64,000 nt of DNA from DATARH01 sp963789255 (GCA_963789255.1 CAWBJW010000002.1:1240001-1304000); one strand, 5' to 3'; positions 25,463-35,106 are shown, counted from the first letter of the stretch. Made by a program: numbers and translations. The notes: generated by a model not told the origin, from the letters alone.

Positions 25463-26628
25463 ATGAAGCCGACCCGGCGTCCGGGCAATCCGTGTTTTTC
25501 ATCCGGGCCTTGCGCCAAGCGGCCGGGCTGGTCGCCCGAAATGCTGGCAGGCGCGCTGCTCGGCCGCTCGCACCGCTCCGGCATCGGCCTGGCGCGGCTC
25601 GGCGAAATCATCGAGCGCTCGCGCGCGCTGTTGCAAATGCCGGCAGATTATCGCCTCGGGATCGTCCCGGCCTCCGACACCGGCGCCGTTGAGATGGCGA
25701 TGTGGTCGCTGTTGGGGGCGCGCGGCGTCGATGTGCTCGTCGTGGGAGAATTTCGGCGAAGGCTGGGTCAGCGACGTCGTCCAGCAGCTGAAGCTTCCCG
25801 ATTTGCGGATGCATGCAGGCGCCCTACGGGCGGCTGCCCGATCTCGCCGCGGTCGACCCCGACCGCGACACGGTGTTCGTGTGGAACGGCACGACCTCGG
25901 GCGTGCGCGTGCCCCATGGCGATTGGATCGCCGCCGACCGGCGCGGGCTGACGATCTGCGACGCGACCTCGGCGGCGTTCGCCATGCGGCTGCCGTGGGA
26001 CAAGCTCGATGTCGTCACCTGGTCGTGGCAGAAGGCGCTGGGCGGCGAGGCGGCGCACGGCATGCTGGCGCTCAGTCCGCGCGCGGTCGAGCGGCTCGAA
26101 AGCTACACCCCGCCCTGGCCGCTGCCGAAGCTGTTCCGCCTGACCGCGAAGGGCAAGCTGATCGAAGGGATTTTCCGCGGCGAGACGATCAACACGCCGT
26201 CGATGCTGTGCGTCGAGGACGCGCTCGAACTCGCTGCAAATGGGCCGAGCGGGTGGGCGGTCTCGACGCGCTCGTCGCCCGCGCCGAGGGCAATCTCGCC
26301 GCCGTCGCCGCCTGGGTCGAACGCTCGTCGTGGCTGCGCTTTCTCGCCGAGGATCCCGGCGACCCGGTCGTGCACCTCGATCCAGCTGGCGATCTCCGAG
26401 CCGTGGTTCACCGCGCTGCCTGAGGAGGCGCGGTTCAAGATCGTGCGGTCGATGACCGCGCGGCTCGAAGCCGAAGGCGCCGGCTACGATCTCGCCAGCC
26501 ATCGCGCTTCGCCGCCGGGGATCCGCATCTGGGCCGGCGCGACGGTCGAGCAGAGCGATGTCGAGGCGCTCCTGCCGTGGCTCGACTGGGCCTGGGAAGT
26601 GGAGCGCGACGCCGCCAAAGCCGCGTAG
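25463..26628 (+). pseudogene. serC: Phosphoserine aminotransferase, broken by several frameshifts
   Basis: The product makes 3-phosphoserine from phosphohydroxypyruvate in serine synthesis. Family blocks are all present but lie in different frames. The sequence goes from MKPTRRPGNPCFSSGPC, through WENFGEGWVSDVVQQLK, GRLPDLAAVDPDRD, CDATSAAFAM and WSWQKALGGEAAHGML (the PLP Lys region), to KWAERVGGLDALVARAE, FLAEDP, then SEPWFTALPEE and GIRIWAGATVE. About five insertions account for it (near 25742, 25817, 26228, 26236 and 26359). The gene is needed for serine prototrophy and the reading blocks are otherwise clean, so sequencing error is more likely than decay. It lies just upstream of serA. Confidence 0.88.
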
Positions 26629-26640
26629 CAAAGCAAGTCT

Positions 26641-26730
26641 CAACGCAGAGGACGCGGAGGATTCGCAGAGGTCGCGAAGGGTAAAGCTTTCCTCCGCGTC
26701 CTTGGCGCAGCCTCTGCGTCCTCTGCGTTG
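26641..26730. repeat. Palindromic spacer repeat between serC and serA
   Basis: Arms CAACGCAGAGGACGC and GCGTCCTCTGCGTTG face each other over about 90 bp, with an inner pair around CGGAGGA and TCCTCCG. The type is often seen as CTCTGCGTCCTCTGCG in many bacteria. It ends 26 bp before the start codon of serA. Confidence 0.85.
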
Positions 26731-26755
26731 AAGATTTGCTTTTCAGGAGTTGCCG

Positions 26756-28348
26756 ATGCCGAAGGTATTGATTGCCGATGATTTGAGCCCGCGCGCGGTC
26801 GAGATATTCCGGTCGCGCGGGGTCGATGTCGATGTCGAGACTGGTCTCGGAGCGCCCGAGTTGCGCAGCCGCATCGCCGGATACGACGGACTCGCGGTGC
26901 GCTCGGCGACCAAGGTGACGGCCGAGCTGATCGCCGCGGCCGACGCGCTCAAGGTGATCGGCCGCGCCGGGATCGGCGTCAACAACATCGATGTCGCGGC
27001 GGCGACCGAGCGCGGCATTGTCGTCATGAACACGCCCTATGGCAACGCGACCACCGCCGCCGAGCACACGATAGCGATGATGTTTGCGCTGGCCCGGCAG
27101 ATCCCCGCCGCCGACCGTTCGACCCAGGCCGGCAAATGGGAAAAGTCGCGTTTCATGGGGGTCGAGCTCAGCGGCAAGACGCTCGGCATCATCGGCTGCG
27201 GCAATATCGGCGCGATCGTCGCCGGCCGCGCCCACGGCCTGAAGATGAAGGCGATCGCCTACGACCCGTTTCTGTCGCCCGAACGGGCGCTCGAACTCGG
27301 GGTCGAGCGGGTATCGCTCGATGAGCTGTTCGCCCGCGCCGATTTCATCACGCTGCATACGCCGCTGACCGACGCGACGCGGAACATCATCGACGCCGCG
27401 GCCATCGCCAAAATGAAGCGCGGCGTGCGGCTGATCAACTGCGCGCGCGGCGGGCTCGTCGTCGAGGAGGATCTCGCCAAGGCGCTCGACGAGGGCCAGG
27501 TCGCCGGTGCGGCGATCGATGTCTTCGTCGAGGAGCCGGCGAGGCAAAACCCGCTGTTCGGGCGCGACAATTTTGTCGCGACCCCGCATCTCGGCGCGGC
27601 GACGAGCGAGGCACAGGAGAACGTCGCGCTAGAGATCGCCGAGCAGATGGCGGATTTTCTGCTGACCGGCGCGATCGCCAACGCCGTCAATATGCCCTCG
27701 CTCACGGCCGAGGAGGCGGCCCGGCTCAAGCCCTACATGGTGCTCGCCGAACAGCTCGGCAGCTTCGCCGGGCAATTGACCGAGACCGGCATTCGCGCCG
27801 TAGCGATCGAATATGAAGGCGCGATCGCCGAGCTCAATACGAAGCCGTTGACCGCGATCGCCTTGACCGGCCTCCTGATGCCGCAACTCGCCGCAATCAA
27901 CATGGTCAACGCGCCGCTGATCTGCCGGCAGCGCGACATCCGGGTCAGCGAGACGCGCCGCGCCGACGCCGGCGATTACCAGACCTTGATGCGGATCACG
28001 GTCACCCCAAGCGGACTGACGGGCGAGCAAGGCCGGCGGGCCGTTGCCGGCACCGTCTTTGCCGGCAACAAGCCCCGCATCGTCGACATCGAAGGCATCC
28101 CGCTCGAGGCCGAGCTCGGCCATCACGTGCTGTATGTGCGCAACAACGACAAGCCCGGCTTTATCGGCGCGCTCGGCAGCGCGCTGGCGGCGGCGGAGGT
28201 CAATATCGCGACATTCCATCTCGGCCGCACCGCGCCGGGCGAGGCCGCGATCGCCCTCGTCGAGGTCGACCAGAAGCTGACCTCGGGTCTTCTCGATACC
28301 GTGCGCCGCCTGCCCAATGTGATCCAGGCAAAGGCAATGCGGTTCTGA
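26756..28348 (+). CDS. serA: D-3-phosphoglycerate dehydrogenase
   Basis: A 530-residue long-type PGDH that oxidises 3-phosphoglycerate to phosphohydroxypyruvate, the first step of serine synthesis. The order of domains is substrate-binding start (MPKVLIADDLSPRAVEIF), Rossmann domain (GIIGCGNIGAIVAGRAHG), catalytic region (INCARGGLVVEEDL, AIDVFVEEPA, TPHLGAATSEA), an intervening domain and a C-terminal ACT domain (VLYVRNNDKPGFIGALG) that normally binds serine for feedback inhibition. An AGGAG site lies 6 nt before ATG 26756, better than a TTG at 26750. Together with serC it forms the serine operon. Confidence 0.96.
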   Translation: MPKVLIADDLSPRAVEIFRSRGVDVDVETGLGAPELRSRIAGYDGLAVRSATKVTAELIAAADALKVIGRAGIGVNNIDVAAATERGIVVMNTPYGNATTAAEHTIAMMFALARQIPAADRSTQAGKWEKSRFMGVELSGKTLGIIGCGNIGAIVAGRAHGLKMKAIAYDPFLSPERALELGVERVSLDELFARADFITLHTPLTDATRNIIDAAAIAKMKRGVRLINCARGGLVVEEDLAKALDEGQVAGAAIDVFVEEPARQNPLFGRDNFVATPHLGAATSEAQENVALEIAEQMADFLLTGAIANAVNMPSLTAEEAARLKPYMVLAEQLGSFAGQLTETGIRAVAIEYEGAIAELNTKPLTAIALTGLLMPQLAAINMVNAPLICRQRDIRVSETRRADAGDYQTLMRITVTPSGLTGEQGRRAVAGTVFAGNKPRIVDIEGIPLEAELGHHVLYVRNNDKPGFIGALGSALAAAEVNIATFHLGRTAPGEAAIALVEVDQKLTSGLLDTVRRLPNVIQAKAMRF

Positions 28349-28365
28349 CCCTATCCGGCAAATGC

Positions 28366-28398
28366 GAAACCCCGGCCAGGGGGTCGGGCCGGGGTTTC
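28366..28398 (+). terminator. Terminator hairpin after serA
   Basis: A 12-bp perfect stem GAAACCCCGGCC with GGCCGGGGTTTC, loop of 9 nt, begins 17 bp after the serA stop. No long T run follows, but the stem is very stable. Confidence 0.7.
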
Positions 28399-28835
28399 GG
28401 GCTCCGTCAACGAGGACGGAACGGCCATGCACCGTCGCGATTGGGGGAAGAGACGGTGAGGCGTCCATTCTGTGGATAATCACCCTCCGGTGCAATAGCT
28501 ATTTCTCGGATTAACGATGAACAGGGGTTATCGCGGGGCAGGCGGGCTTCGGCCCGACATCAAACGACTTCCGGCGATTTCAGCCGGTTACATCCCATCC
28601 CCGTCGGAGATAACCGCCGCGGGCTGCGTTGAGCAAGCCTCTTCCGGGCTCGGCGGGGCGCAGACGGTAGCGGTGGAAAGCGTTATCCACAGTTGTGGGG
28701 CGCTCGCTCAGCCCCGGCGCACCCGGTAAAATTGCGGCCGGCCGTCGTGGCGTGGCGCTTTCCTTCTGTTCTTGATGTCGCCGTGGTGCACAATGGCCGG
28801 CATGAGCGATTTCAGCCGAACAGCGCCAGCTTGCC
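28399..28835. promoter_or_regulatory. Gene-free region with two perfect DnaA boxes
   Basis: No gene is found in this 437-bp spacer between serA and hisZ. It contains TGTGGATAA at 28471-28479 and TTATCCACA at 28683-28691, both perfect 9-mer DnaA boxes in opposite orientation, 212 bp apart. The spacer is more AT-rich near 28480-28520 (GGTGCAATAGCTATTTCTCGG). It could be a DnaA-bound regulatory site or, less surely, an origin of replication. The nearest classic oriC neighbours of alphaproteobacteria are not seen here. Confidence 0.4.
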
Positions 28836-30014
28836 ATGAATGACATGCCGCACCCGGCCCTGCTGCCGGCCGGGCTCTACGACCTCTTGCCGCCCGAGGC
28901 CGAGATCGAGGCCGGGGTTACGGCGCGTCTGATGGGCGTGCTCGGCGCGCATGGCTACGAGCCGGTGAAGCCGCCGCTCGTCGAATTCGAGGAGACGCTG
29001 CTGTCGGGCGCGGGCGCCGCGATGGCGGGCGACACCTTTCGCACGATGGACCCGATCTCGCACCGCATGATCGGCGTGCGCGCCGATATGACGCCGCAAG
29101 TCGCCCGCATCGCCGCGACCCGGCTGGCCTACAAGCCGCGGCCGCTCAGGCTGAGCTATGCCGGCCAGGTGCTGCGGGTCAAAGGGTCAGAGATGCGGCC
29201 CGAGCGGCAGGTCGGGCAGGCCGGCGCCGAGCTGATCGGCGCCGAGGGCCATGCCGCCGATGTCGAGGCGATCGCGGTGGCGGGTGAGGCGCTGGCCGCC
29301 GTCGGCGTGCCGCATCTCTCGGTCGACCTTACCCTGCCGACGCTGGTCCCGGCCATCGCCGAGGCCTACGGCATCACCGGCGAGCGGGCGGCGGGTTTGC
29401 GCGCCGCGCTCGACCGCAAGGACGTGGCGGCGGTCGCGAGCCTCGCGGGCGAGGCGGGGGGATTGCTGGCGCGGCTGGTCGCCGCGGCCGGACCCGGCGG
29501 TGCGGCGCGCGCCGCGCTCGACCGGCTGGAGCTGCCCGAGCGGGCATGCCGGGAGCGCGACCGGCTCGGCGCGGTGCTCGACGGGCTCGCCAGTGTAATC
29601 CCAGGGTCGATCCCGGGGCTCAAGGTTACGGTCGACCCGGTGGAGAACCGCGGCTTCGAGTACCATACCGGCATCAGCTTCACGTTTTTCGCGCGCATCG
29701 GTCCCGAGCTTGGGCCGTTGGGCGAACTCGGCCGCGGCGGGCGCTATCTGGCGGGGGCGCCGTCATCGCCCGAGCCGGCGACCGGGTTCACGCTCTACAC
29801 CGACGCGATCCTGCGCACCCTGCCTGCGCCGCCGCCGCGCCGCCGCGTGCTGGTGCCGGGCGATGCCGATCGCGGCCGCACCCGCGCCCTGCGCGCCGAG
29901 GGGTGGATCACCGTCGCGGCATTGCTGCCGGCGGCGGATTGGCGCGCCGAGGCGCGCCGGCTCGACTGCGGCTTTGTGCTCGCGGGCGGCGAGCCGCGTC
30001 CGGTCGCCGGCTAG
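28836..30014 (+). CDS. hisZ: ATP phosphoribosyltransferase regulatory subunit
   Basis: A 392-residue class-II tRNA-synthetase-like protein that works with short-form HisG in the first step of histidine synthesis. The synthetase-like motifs are LLPAGLYDLLPPEAE, the motif-2 region DMTPQVARI and LRLSYAGQVLRVK, and ENRGFEYHTGISFTFF with GELGRGGRY. It lacks the anticodon-binding and histidine-activating features of a true HisRS. The hisZ-purA order (10 bp apart) is typical for alphaproteobacteria. Start ATG 28836 is the first in frame. Confidence 0.93.
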   Translation: MNDMPHPALLPAGLYDLLPPEAEIEAGVTARLMGVLGAHGYEPVKPPLVEFEETLLSGAGAAMAGDTFRTMDPISHRMIGVRADMTPQVARIAATRLAYKPRPLRLSYAGQVLRVKGSEMRPERQVGQAGAELIGAEGHAADVEAIAVAGEALAAVGVPHLSVDLTLPTLVPAIAEAYGITGERAAGLRAALDRKDVAAVASLAGEAGGLLARLVAAAGPGGAARAALDRLELPERACRERDRLGAVLDGLASVIPGSIPGLKVTVDPVENRGFEYHTGISFTFFARIGPELGPLGELGRGGRYLAGAPSSPEPATGFTLYTDAILRTLPAPPPRRRVLVPGDADRGRTRALRAEGWITVAALLPAADWRAEARRLDCGFVLAGGEPRPVAG

Positions 30015-30023
30015 GAGGACAGC

Positions 30024-31316
30024 ATGGCCAATGTTGCCGTCGTCGGCGCCCAATGGGGCGACGAGGGCAAGGGTAAGATCGTCGACTGGCTGTCCGAGCG
30101 CGCCGATGTCGTGGTGCGCTTTCAGGGTGGCCACAATGCCGGTCACACTCTCGTCGTCGGCAATGTCGAATACAAGCTGAGCCTGCTGCCGTCGGGCGTG
30201 GTGCGTCCCGGCAAATTGTCGATCATCGGCAATGGCGTCGTCGTCGATCCCTGGGCCCTGGTCGCCGAAATCGACACGATGCGCGGCAAGGGGCTGACGA
30301 TCTCGCCCGACACCCTGCGGGTTGCCGACAACGCCGCGCTGATCCTGCCGTCGCATGGCCGTCTCGACCGCGCCCGCGAGGAGCGGCGCGGCGAGAAGCG
30401 GATCGGCACGACCGGGCGCGGCATCGGCCCGGCTTACGAGGACAAGGTCGGCCGCCGCGCGGTGCGGGTGTGCGACCTCGCCGACCCGGCGGCGCTCGAA
30501 GACCGGGTGGACGATCTGTTGCTGCACCACAACGCGTTATTGCGCGGCCTCGCGGCGCCGGAGTTCGACCGCGCCGAGCTGCTCGCCCGGCTGCACGAGA
30601 TCGCACCCAAGGTACTGCCCTATGCCGCGCCGGTCTGGCGGCTGCTCGACGAGGCGCGCCGCGCCGGCCGCCGCATCCTGTTCGAGGGGGCGCAGGGCGC
30701 GATGCTCGATGTCGACCACGGCACCTACCCCTACGTCACCTCGTCCAACACGGTGGCCGGCCAGGCGGCTGCCGGGTCGGGGATCGCGCCGTCGGCGATC
30801 GGCTTCGTCCTCGGCATCACCAAGGCCTATACGACGCGGGTCGGCAGCGGCCCGTTCCCGAGCGAATTGACCGACGCGATCGGCGAGACGCTCGGCGACC
30901 GCGGCCGCGAGTTCGGCACGGTGACCGGCAGGCGGCGGCGCTGCGGCTGGTTCGACGCGGTCGCGGTGCGCCAGGCGATCACGACCGCCGGGATCGACGG
31001 CATCGCGCTCACCAAACTCGACGTGCTCGACGGGTTCGCCGACATCAAGATCTGCACCGCCTATCGCCGCGGCGGCGAAACCTACGATTACGTCCCGGCC
31101 GGGACCTCGGCGCAGGCGGAAATCTCGCCGGTCTACGAAAGCGCCGAAGGCTGGCAGGAAAGCACCCGCGGGGCGCGCTCCTGGGCGCAATTGCCGGCGA
31201 CCGCGATCAAATACATCCGCCGCCTCGAAGAGCTGATCGGCGCGCCGGTGGCGATGCTGTCGACCAGCCCGGAACGCGACGACACCGTCCTGGTGCGGGA
31301 CCCGTTCGCCGATTGA
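30024..31316 (+). CDS. purA: Adenylosuccinate synthetase
   Basis: A 430-residue enzyme that makes adenylosuccinate from IMP, aspartate and GTP, the committed step to AMP. The N terminus VVGAQWGDEGKGKIVDW carries the GTP P-loop-like motif GDEGKGK, followed by FQGGHNAGHT (IMP site), GTTGRGIGPAYEDK and FEGAQGAMLDVDHGTYPYVTSS. Also present are TGRRRRCGWFDAV and the tail motif LSTSPERDDT. AGGAGGA precedes ATG 30024. It lies 9 bp after hisZ and is likely cotranscribed. Confidence 0.97.
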   Translation: MANVAVVGAQWGDEGKGKIVDWLSERADVVVRFQGGHNAGHTLVVGNVEYKLSLLPSGVVRPGKLSIIGNGVVVDPWALVAEIDTMRGKGLTISPDTLRVADNAALILPSHGRLDRAREERRGEKRIGTTGRGIGPAYEDKVGRRAVRVCDLADPAALEDRVDDLLLHHNALLRGLAAPEFDRAELLARLHEIAPKVLPYAAPVWRLLDEARRAGRRILFEGAQGAMLDVDHGTYPYVTSSNTVAGQAAAGSGIAPSAIGFVLGITKAYTTRVGSGPFPSELTDAIGETLGDRGREFGTVTGRRRRCGWFDAVAVRQAITTAGIDGIALTKLDVLDGFADIKICTAYRRGGETYDYVPAGTSAQAEISPVYESAEGWQESTRGARSWAQLPATAIKYIRRLEELIGAPVAMLSTSPERDDTVLVRDPFAD

Positions 31317-31721
31317 TTGCGGCAAATTCCCTGCTGGCAGGGAGTTTTCGCGAAACGGCGCCGCCGATATCGCGGAAAACCAAGGCAATCCAGAACCTTG
31401 GTGCGATTTGTCGCAACTCCTGCAGGGAGTTTCCCGGCGGCGAGCAGGGAGTTTTTTCGCCGGGCAGGGAGTTTCAGGGAATTTCCTGCGACATCGGAAG
31501 AAGATCACAGTCATCGTGAACGCCGGATTTGATATGGGAGGTGAACGATTGGTATCAATGCCTCGGTCTGGCGATTCAACACATCCGGCAACTCGATGGG
31601 ATCGGGGGGCGCCTCGTCCGCGGCGGCGCCGTTCTGGTGCGTGCCCCGGTCGCCGATTGACGATTTCGGCAATGCCAATCAGACTGGTCGGACACCAGTC
31701 GGATTGGTCGGATTGAACCGG
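31317..31721. repeat. Gene-free region with four GCAGGGAGTTT direct repeats
   Basis: Between purA and the antitoxin lie four exact copies of GCAGGGAGTTT at 31337, 31422, 31444 and 31464, and a fifth decayed copy (CAGGGAATTT) at 31475. Spacing is irregular (85, 22, 20 bp), so this is not a CRISPR array. The third copy runs into a T6 run. The rest holds inverted pairs near the start, and GACACCAGTCGGATTGG-type repeats at 31680-31712 (GGTCGG, TTGGTCGG). Confidence 0.8.
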
Positions 31722-31961
31722 ATGGCGAACGAAGTCGGCGCCTACGAGGCAAAGACACACCTTCCCGCGTTGCTTGAACGGGTCTCGCGCGGCGAGCAGA
31801 TCACGATCACCAAGCACGGCCGACCGGTTGCCCGCCTCGTGCCGGTCGCCAAACCGGATGTCGAGCGCCGCCGCGCGGCCATCGCAAAACTGAAGGAATT
31901 CGCACAGGGCCATACCTTGGGCGCACCGGTAAAGCGGCTCATCGAAGAAGGCAGGCGGTGA
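31722..31961 (+). CDS. Type II antitoxin, Phd/YefM family
   Basis: A 79-residue antitoxin. The N-terminal DNA-binding fold shows MANEVGAYEAKTHLPALLERV and GEQITITKHGRPVARLVP, the signature of Phd/YefM proteins that repress their own operon. The C-terminal part (RRRAAIAKLKEFAQGHTLGA, IEEGRR) would bind the toxin. GTGA overlap with a VapC-type start at 31958 shows that it was the first gene of a toxin-antitoxin pair; the toxin is now broken. The frame is open upstream of ATG 31722 but not protein-like. Confidence 0.85.
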   Translation: MANEVGAYEAKTHLPALLERVSRGEQITITKHGRPVARLVPVAKPDVERRRAAIAKLKEFAQGHTLGAPVKRLIEEGRR

Positions 31962-32067
31962 CGGCGATCGTCATGCCATGCGCCTCGGCGTGCCGCTCGC
32001 GAGCAAGGACCGCGACCTGTGCGATGCCGCCGAGCGGGTTGGGATTGCCGTGCTGAGGGCGGGGTGA
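31958..32067 (+). pseudogene. VapC-type PIN toxin remnant with a large internal deletion
   Basis: The start GTGACGGCGATCGTC (V/M-T-A-I-V) is the usual VapC beginning and overlaps the antitoxin stop. Within 15 bp the sequence jumps to the C-terminal end of a PIN domain, in another frame: LGVPLASKDRDLCDAAERVGIAVL, ending at TGA 32067. The region between, holding the first acidic residues and most of the fold, is gone. The toxin cannot be active. The remaining antitoxin may persist as a repressor or protect against related toxins. Confidence 0.75.
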
Positions 32068-32141
32068 CAGCGCTACTTACCGTCGGGCGCTTCGCTGCCC
32101 AAATTGCAATGGTAAGATAGCACCCGCGAGCGCCTGATCCG

Positions 32142-34194
32142 ATGTCCGATTTTTTCTCGCCCTATAGCCACCAGTTCGTGCGGGTCGGCGCCTGCGTGCC
32201 GCAGGTCGCGATCGCCGAGCCGGCGAAGAACGCCGATCAGGCGCTCGATCTCATCGCCGCCGCCGACAAGGCAGGCGTCGCGCTGATGGTGTTTCCGGAG
32301 CTGTGCCTGTCGGCCTATGCGATCGACGATCTGCTGTTTCAGGATGCCGTGCTCGATGCCGTGGCCGCCCAGGTCAACCGGCTGGTTGCCGCCAGCAAAA
32401 AGCTGACGCCGCTGTTCGTCGTCGGCGCGCCGCTGCGCGCCCGGGGGCATCTCTACAATTGCGGCCTCGTCATCCATCGCGGGCAGCTGCTCGGGGTGGT
32501 GCCGAAGGTGTTCCTGCCGAACTACCGCGAATTCTACGAGCGGCGCCATTTCACCTCGGGCGAGGGCGTGCGCGACCGCACGATCGCGGTGGCCGGGCAC
32601 ATGGCGCCGTTCGGCATCGATTTGCTGTTTACCGCCGGCGGCCCGGCTGGTTTCACGTTTCATGTCGAGATTTGCGAGGATTTGTGGGTGCCGGCGCCGC
32701 CGAGCACGGCTGGCGCGGCGGCCGGCGCCGAGGTATTGCTCAACCTGTCGGCCAGCAATATCGTCATCGGCAAGGCGCAGATGCGGCGCCTCCTGTGCGC
32801 CTCGCAATCGGCGCGCTGCATCGCCGCCTATGCCTATTCCGCGGCCGGTTCCGGCGAGTCGACGACCGATCTCGCCTGGGACGGCCAGGCCGGCATCTTC
32901 GAGATCGGCGAGGACCTGGCCGAAACCGAGCGGTTCAGCCCCCGCCCGGAGATCGCGATCGCCGATGTCGATCTCGGCCGCATCCGTCAGGAGCGCATGC
33001 GCACCAACACCTTCGGCGATGGCGCCCGGCTCGCCCTCGCGGCAGCGCCGCCGTTTCGCCGGGTCGATTTCGCATGGACCGCGCCGACCGGCCGGCTGGA
33101 GCTGCGCCGCAGGGTCGAGCGTTTCCCGTTCGTCCCCGCCGACCCGGCGATGCTGGCCGACAATTGCTACGAGGCCTACAACATCCAGGTGCAGGGCCTG
33201 GCGCAGCGGCTCAAGGCGACCGGGCTCAAGAAGCTGGTGATCGGGGTCTCGGGCGGGCTCGAACTCGACCCAGGCGCTGATCGTCGCTTCCCGTGTCATG
33301 GACCGGCTCGGCCTGCCGCGCCGCGACGTCCTCGCCTATACATTGCCGGGCTTCGCGACGAGCAGCCAGACCAAGGCGAATGCCTGGCGGCTGATGCAGG
33401 CGCTCGGCGTCACCGGCCGCGAGATCGATATCCGCCCGGCGGCCAACCAGATGTTCGCCGATATCGGCCACGGCTCGGCCAAGGGCGAGCCGGTTTACGA
33501 CGTGACTTTCGAAAATGTCCAGGCGGGGCTGCGCACCGATTACCTGTTTCGCCTGGCCAACCACAACGGCGCGCTGGTGGTCGGCACCGGCGATCTCTCC
33601 GAGCTGGCGCTCGGCTGGTGCACCTATGGGGTCGGCGACCACATGTCGCACTACAACCCCAACGGCTCGGTCGCCAAGACGCTGATCCAGCACCTCATTC
33701 GCTTCGTCGCGGCGAACGGCGACGTCAACCAGGAAACCGCGAGCGTGCTGGCCGACATTCTCGCGACCGAGATTTCGCCGGAGCTGGTGCCGGCCGGTGC
33801 GGATGGCGCGATCCAATCGACCGAAAGCGTCGTCGGCCCGTACGCGCTGCAGGATTTCAACCTGTTCTACGCGACGCGCTACGGCTTTGCGCCGTCGAAG
33901 ATCGCCTATCTCGCCTGGAATGCCTGGCATGATGCCGAAGCGGGGCGGTGGCCGGCCAACATCCCGGCCGATGCCCGCCGCGCCTACGACCTCGCCGAGA
34001 TCAAGCGCTGGCTGTTTGTGTTCCTGCGGCGCTTCTTCGAGCAGAGCCAGTTCAAGCGCTCGGCCTTGCCGAACGGCCCGAAGATCTCGTCGGGCGGCTC
34101 CTTGTCACCGCGCGGCGATTGGCGCGCCCCTTCGGATTCGCATGCCGCGGTGTGGCTCGCCGAGCTGGAAGAGGGCGTTCCCGAAAAAGCGTGA
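32142..34194 (+). CDS. nadE: Glutamine-dependent NAD+ synthetase (one frameshift)
   Basis: A protein of about 683 residues with an N-terminal nitrilase-like glutaminase domain and a C-terminal NAD synthase domain; it makes NAD+ from deamido-NAD+. The glutaminase triad is present: Glu in VFPELCLSAYAID, Lys in VPKVFLPNYREF, Cys in HVEICEDLWVP. The ATP site should read SGGLDSTQALI but an extra A at 33262 (CTCGAACTCG for CTCGACTCG) breaks the frame. After correction the rest follows without a gap: YTLPGFATSSQTKANAW, GTGDLSELALGW and KISSGGSLSPRGDWR. The gene is essential, so the shift is very probably a sequencing error. Confidence 0.92.
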
Positions 34195-34212
34195 CCAGTG
34201 CCGAGCCGCGTC

Positions 34213-34962
34213 ATGTCCTGGGGTGAGGCCGCGCTGTGGTGGCTGCCGACCGCCGCGGTGGCGGCGACCGCGGCATTGGGTTTTGTCGCGGTCGCGGCGC
34301 AGCCCCGGCGCTTTGCCAGGAAATACCGGCTCGCCGCGATGCTCGTCGGCGGTGCGCTCGCCATCGGCGCCAGCGCCTGGCAACAGGCAAGGAGCCGGGT
34401 CGCGCTCGGCGACGAAACCGCGCGACTAACGCAGTTGGGAAAGCGGCTCGACGAGGTCGGCAGGCTGGTGAGGGCGGGGCCGGGCACCACCCCCGATCAG
34501 ACCTTCGACATGGTCGCCGCAGCGATCGCCTCGTTGAATGCCAGGGTCAAAGATCTCCAGGGCCAGATTCATGCCTTGCAGGTGAAATCCGGTACCCGGA
34601 CGATCGATCCCGGCACGGCCGCGAAAATGGCCGAGTACCTGCGTCGGTTCGGCAGTCATCGGGTGGTGGTGTCGTGCCTGCCGGACGATGTCGAGGCCTA
34701 TGGCTACGCCAATCAGATCGTCAATGTGCTGCGCGCCGCCGGGTGGGACGCGCCGGGCCTGGAGACGACGACGATCTTCGGCAAGGCCGCGGCGATGGAT
34801 ATCCTGGTCTATGTGCGGGCCGGGGTCGAACCTCCCGACGCCGCCAAGATCCTCCTGGACACGTTTGCCCGCTTCAACATCCCCTTCCAGAGCGGCATCA
34901 CGCCGAGCGATGCCATTCCCGACCCCGCGACCGTCGAACTGTTCGTCGGCCACAAGCCGTGA
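34213..34962 (+). CDS. Membrane-anchored hypothetical protein with a coiled coil
   Basis: About 249 residues. The N terminus has two hydrophobic segments, ALWWLPTAAVAATAALGFVA and YRLAAMLVGGALAIGASAW, and a helical stretch with heptads (DETARLTQLGKRLDEVGRLV, SLNARVKDLQGQIHAL). The C-terminal soluble domain of about 100 residues contains RRFGSHRVVVSCLPDDVEAYGYANQIVNVLR and VELFVGHKP; it suggests a ligand- or peptide-binding fold but I do not recognise a family. A GTG at 34198 is an alternative start. It follows nadE by 18 bp and may be cotranscribed. Confidence 0.65.
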   Translation: MSWGEAALWWLPTAAVAATAALGFVAVAAQPRRFARKYRLAAMLVGGALAIGASAWQQARSRVALGDETARLTQLGKRLDEVGRLVRAGPGTTPDQTFDMVAAAIASLNARVKDLQGQIHALQVKSGTRTIDPGTAAKMAEYLRRFGSHRVVVSCLPDDVEAYGYANQIVNVLRAAGWDAPGLETTTIFGKAAAMDILVYVRAGVEPPDAAKILLDTFARFNIPFQSGITPSDAIPDPATVELFVGHKP

Positions 34963-34972
34963 TGCGCGAAGC

Positions 34973-35106
34973 CCCTCTCCCGCAATGCGGGAGAGGGTGG
35001 CCGACGCGTCAGCGGCGGCCGGGTGAGGGTGTCAGAGACCGAAAGACCCTCGCCCTCCCATCGCTACGCGACGGGTCCCTCCCTCTCCCGCGGTGCGGGA
35101 GAGGTT
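34973..35106. repeat. Intergenic palindromic repeat, type B, copy 2
   Basis: Two hairpins, CCTCTCCCGCAATGCGGGA with its mate, and CCCTCTCCCGCGGTGCGGGA, are joined by GGGTGAGGGT and CCCTCGCCCTCCC arms. It occupies nearly the whole space between the membrane protein and the Ldh-family gene. Confidence 0.85.

Noticed and set aside
31337..31474. CRISPR array
   Set aside because: Repeat units are only 11 bp and spacing is uneven (85, 22 and 20 bp), with no cas genes.
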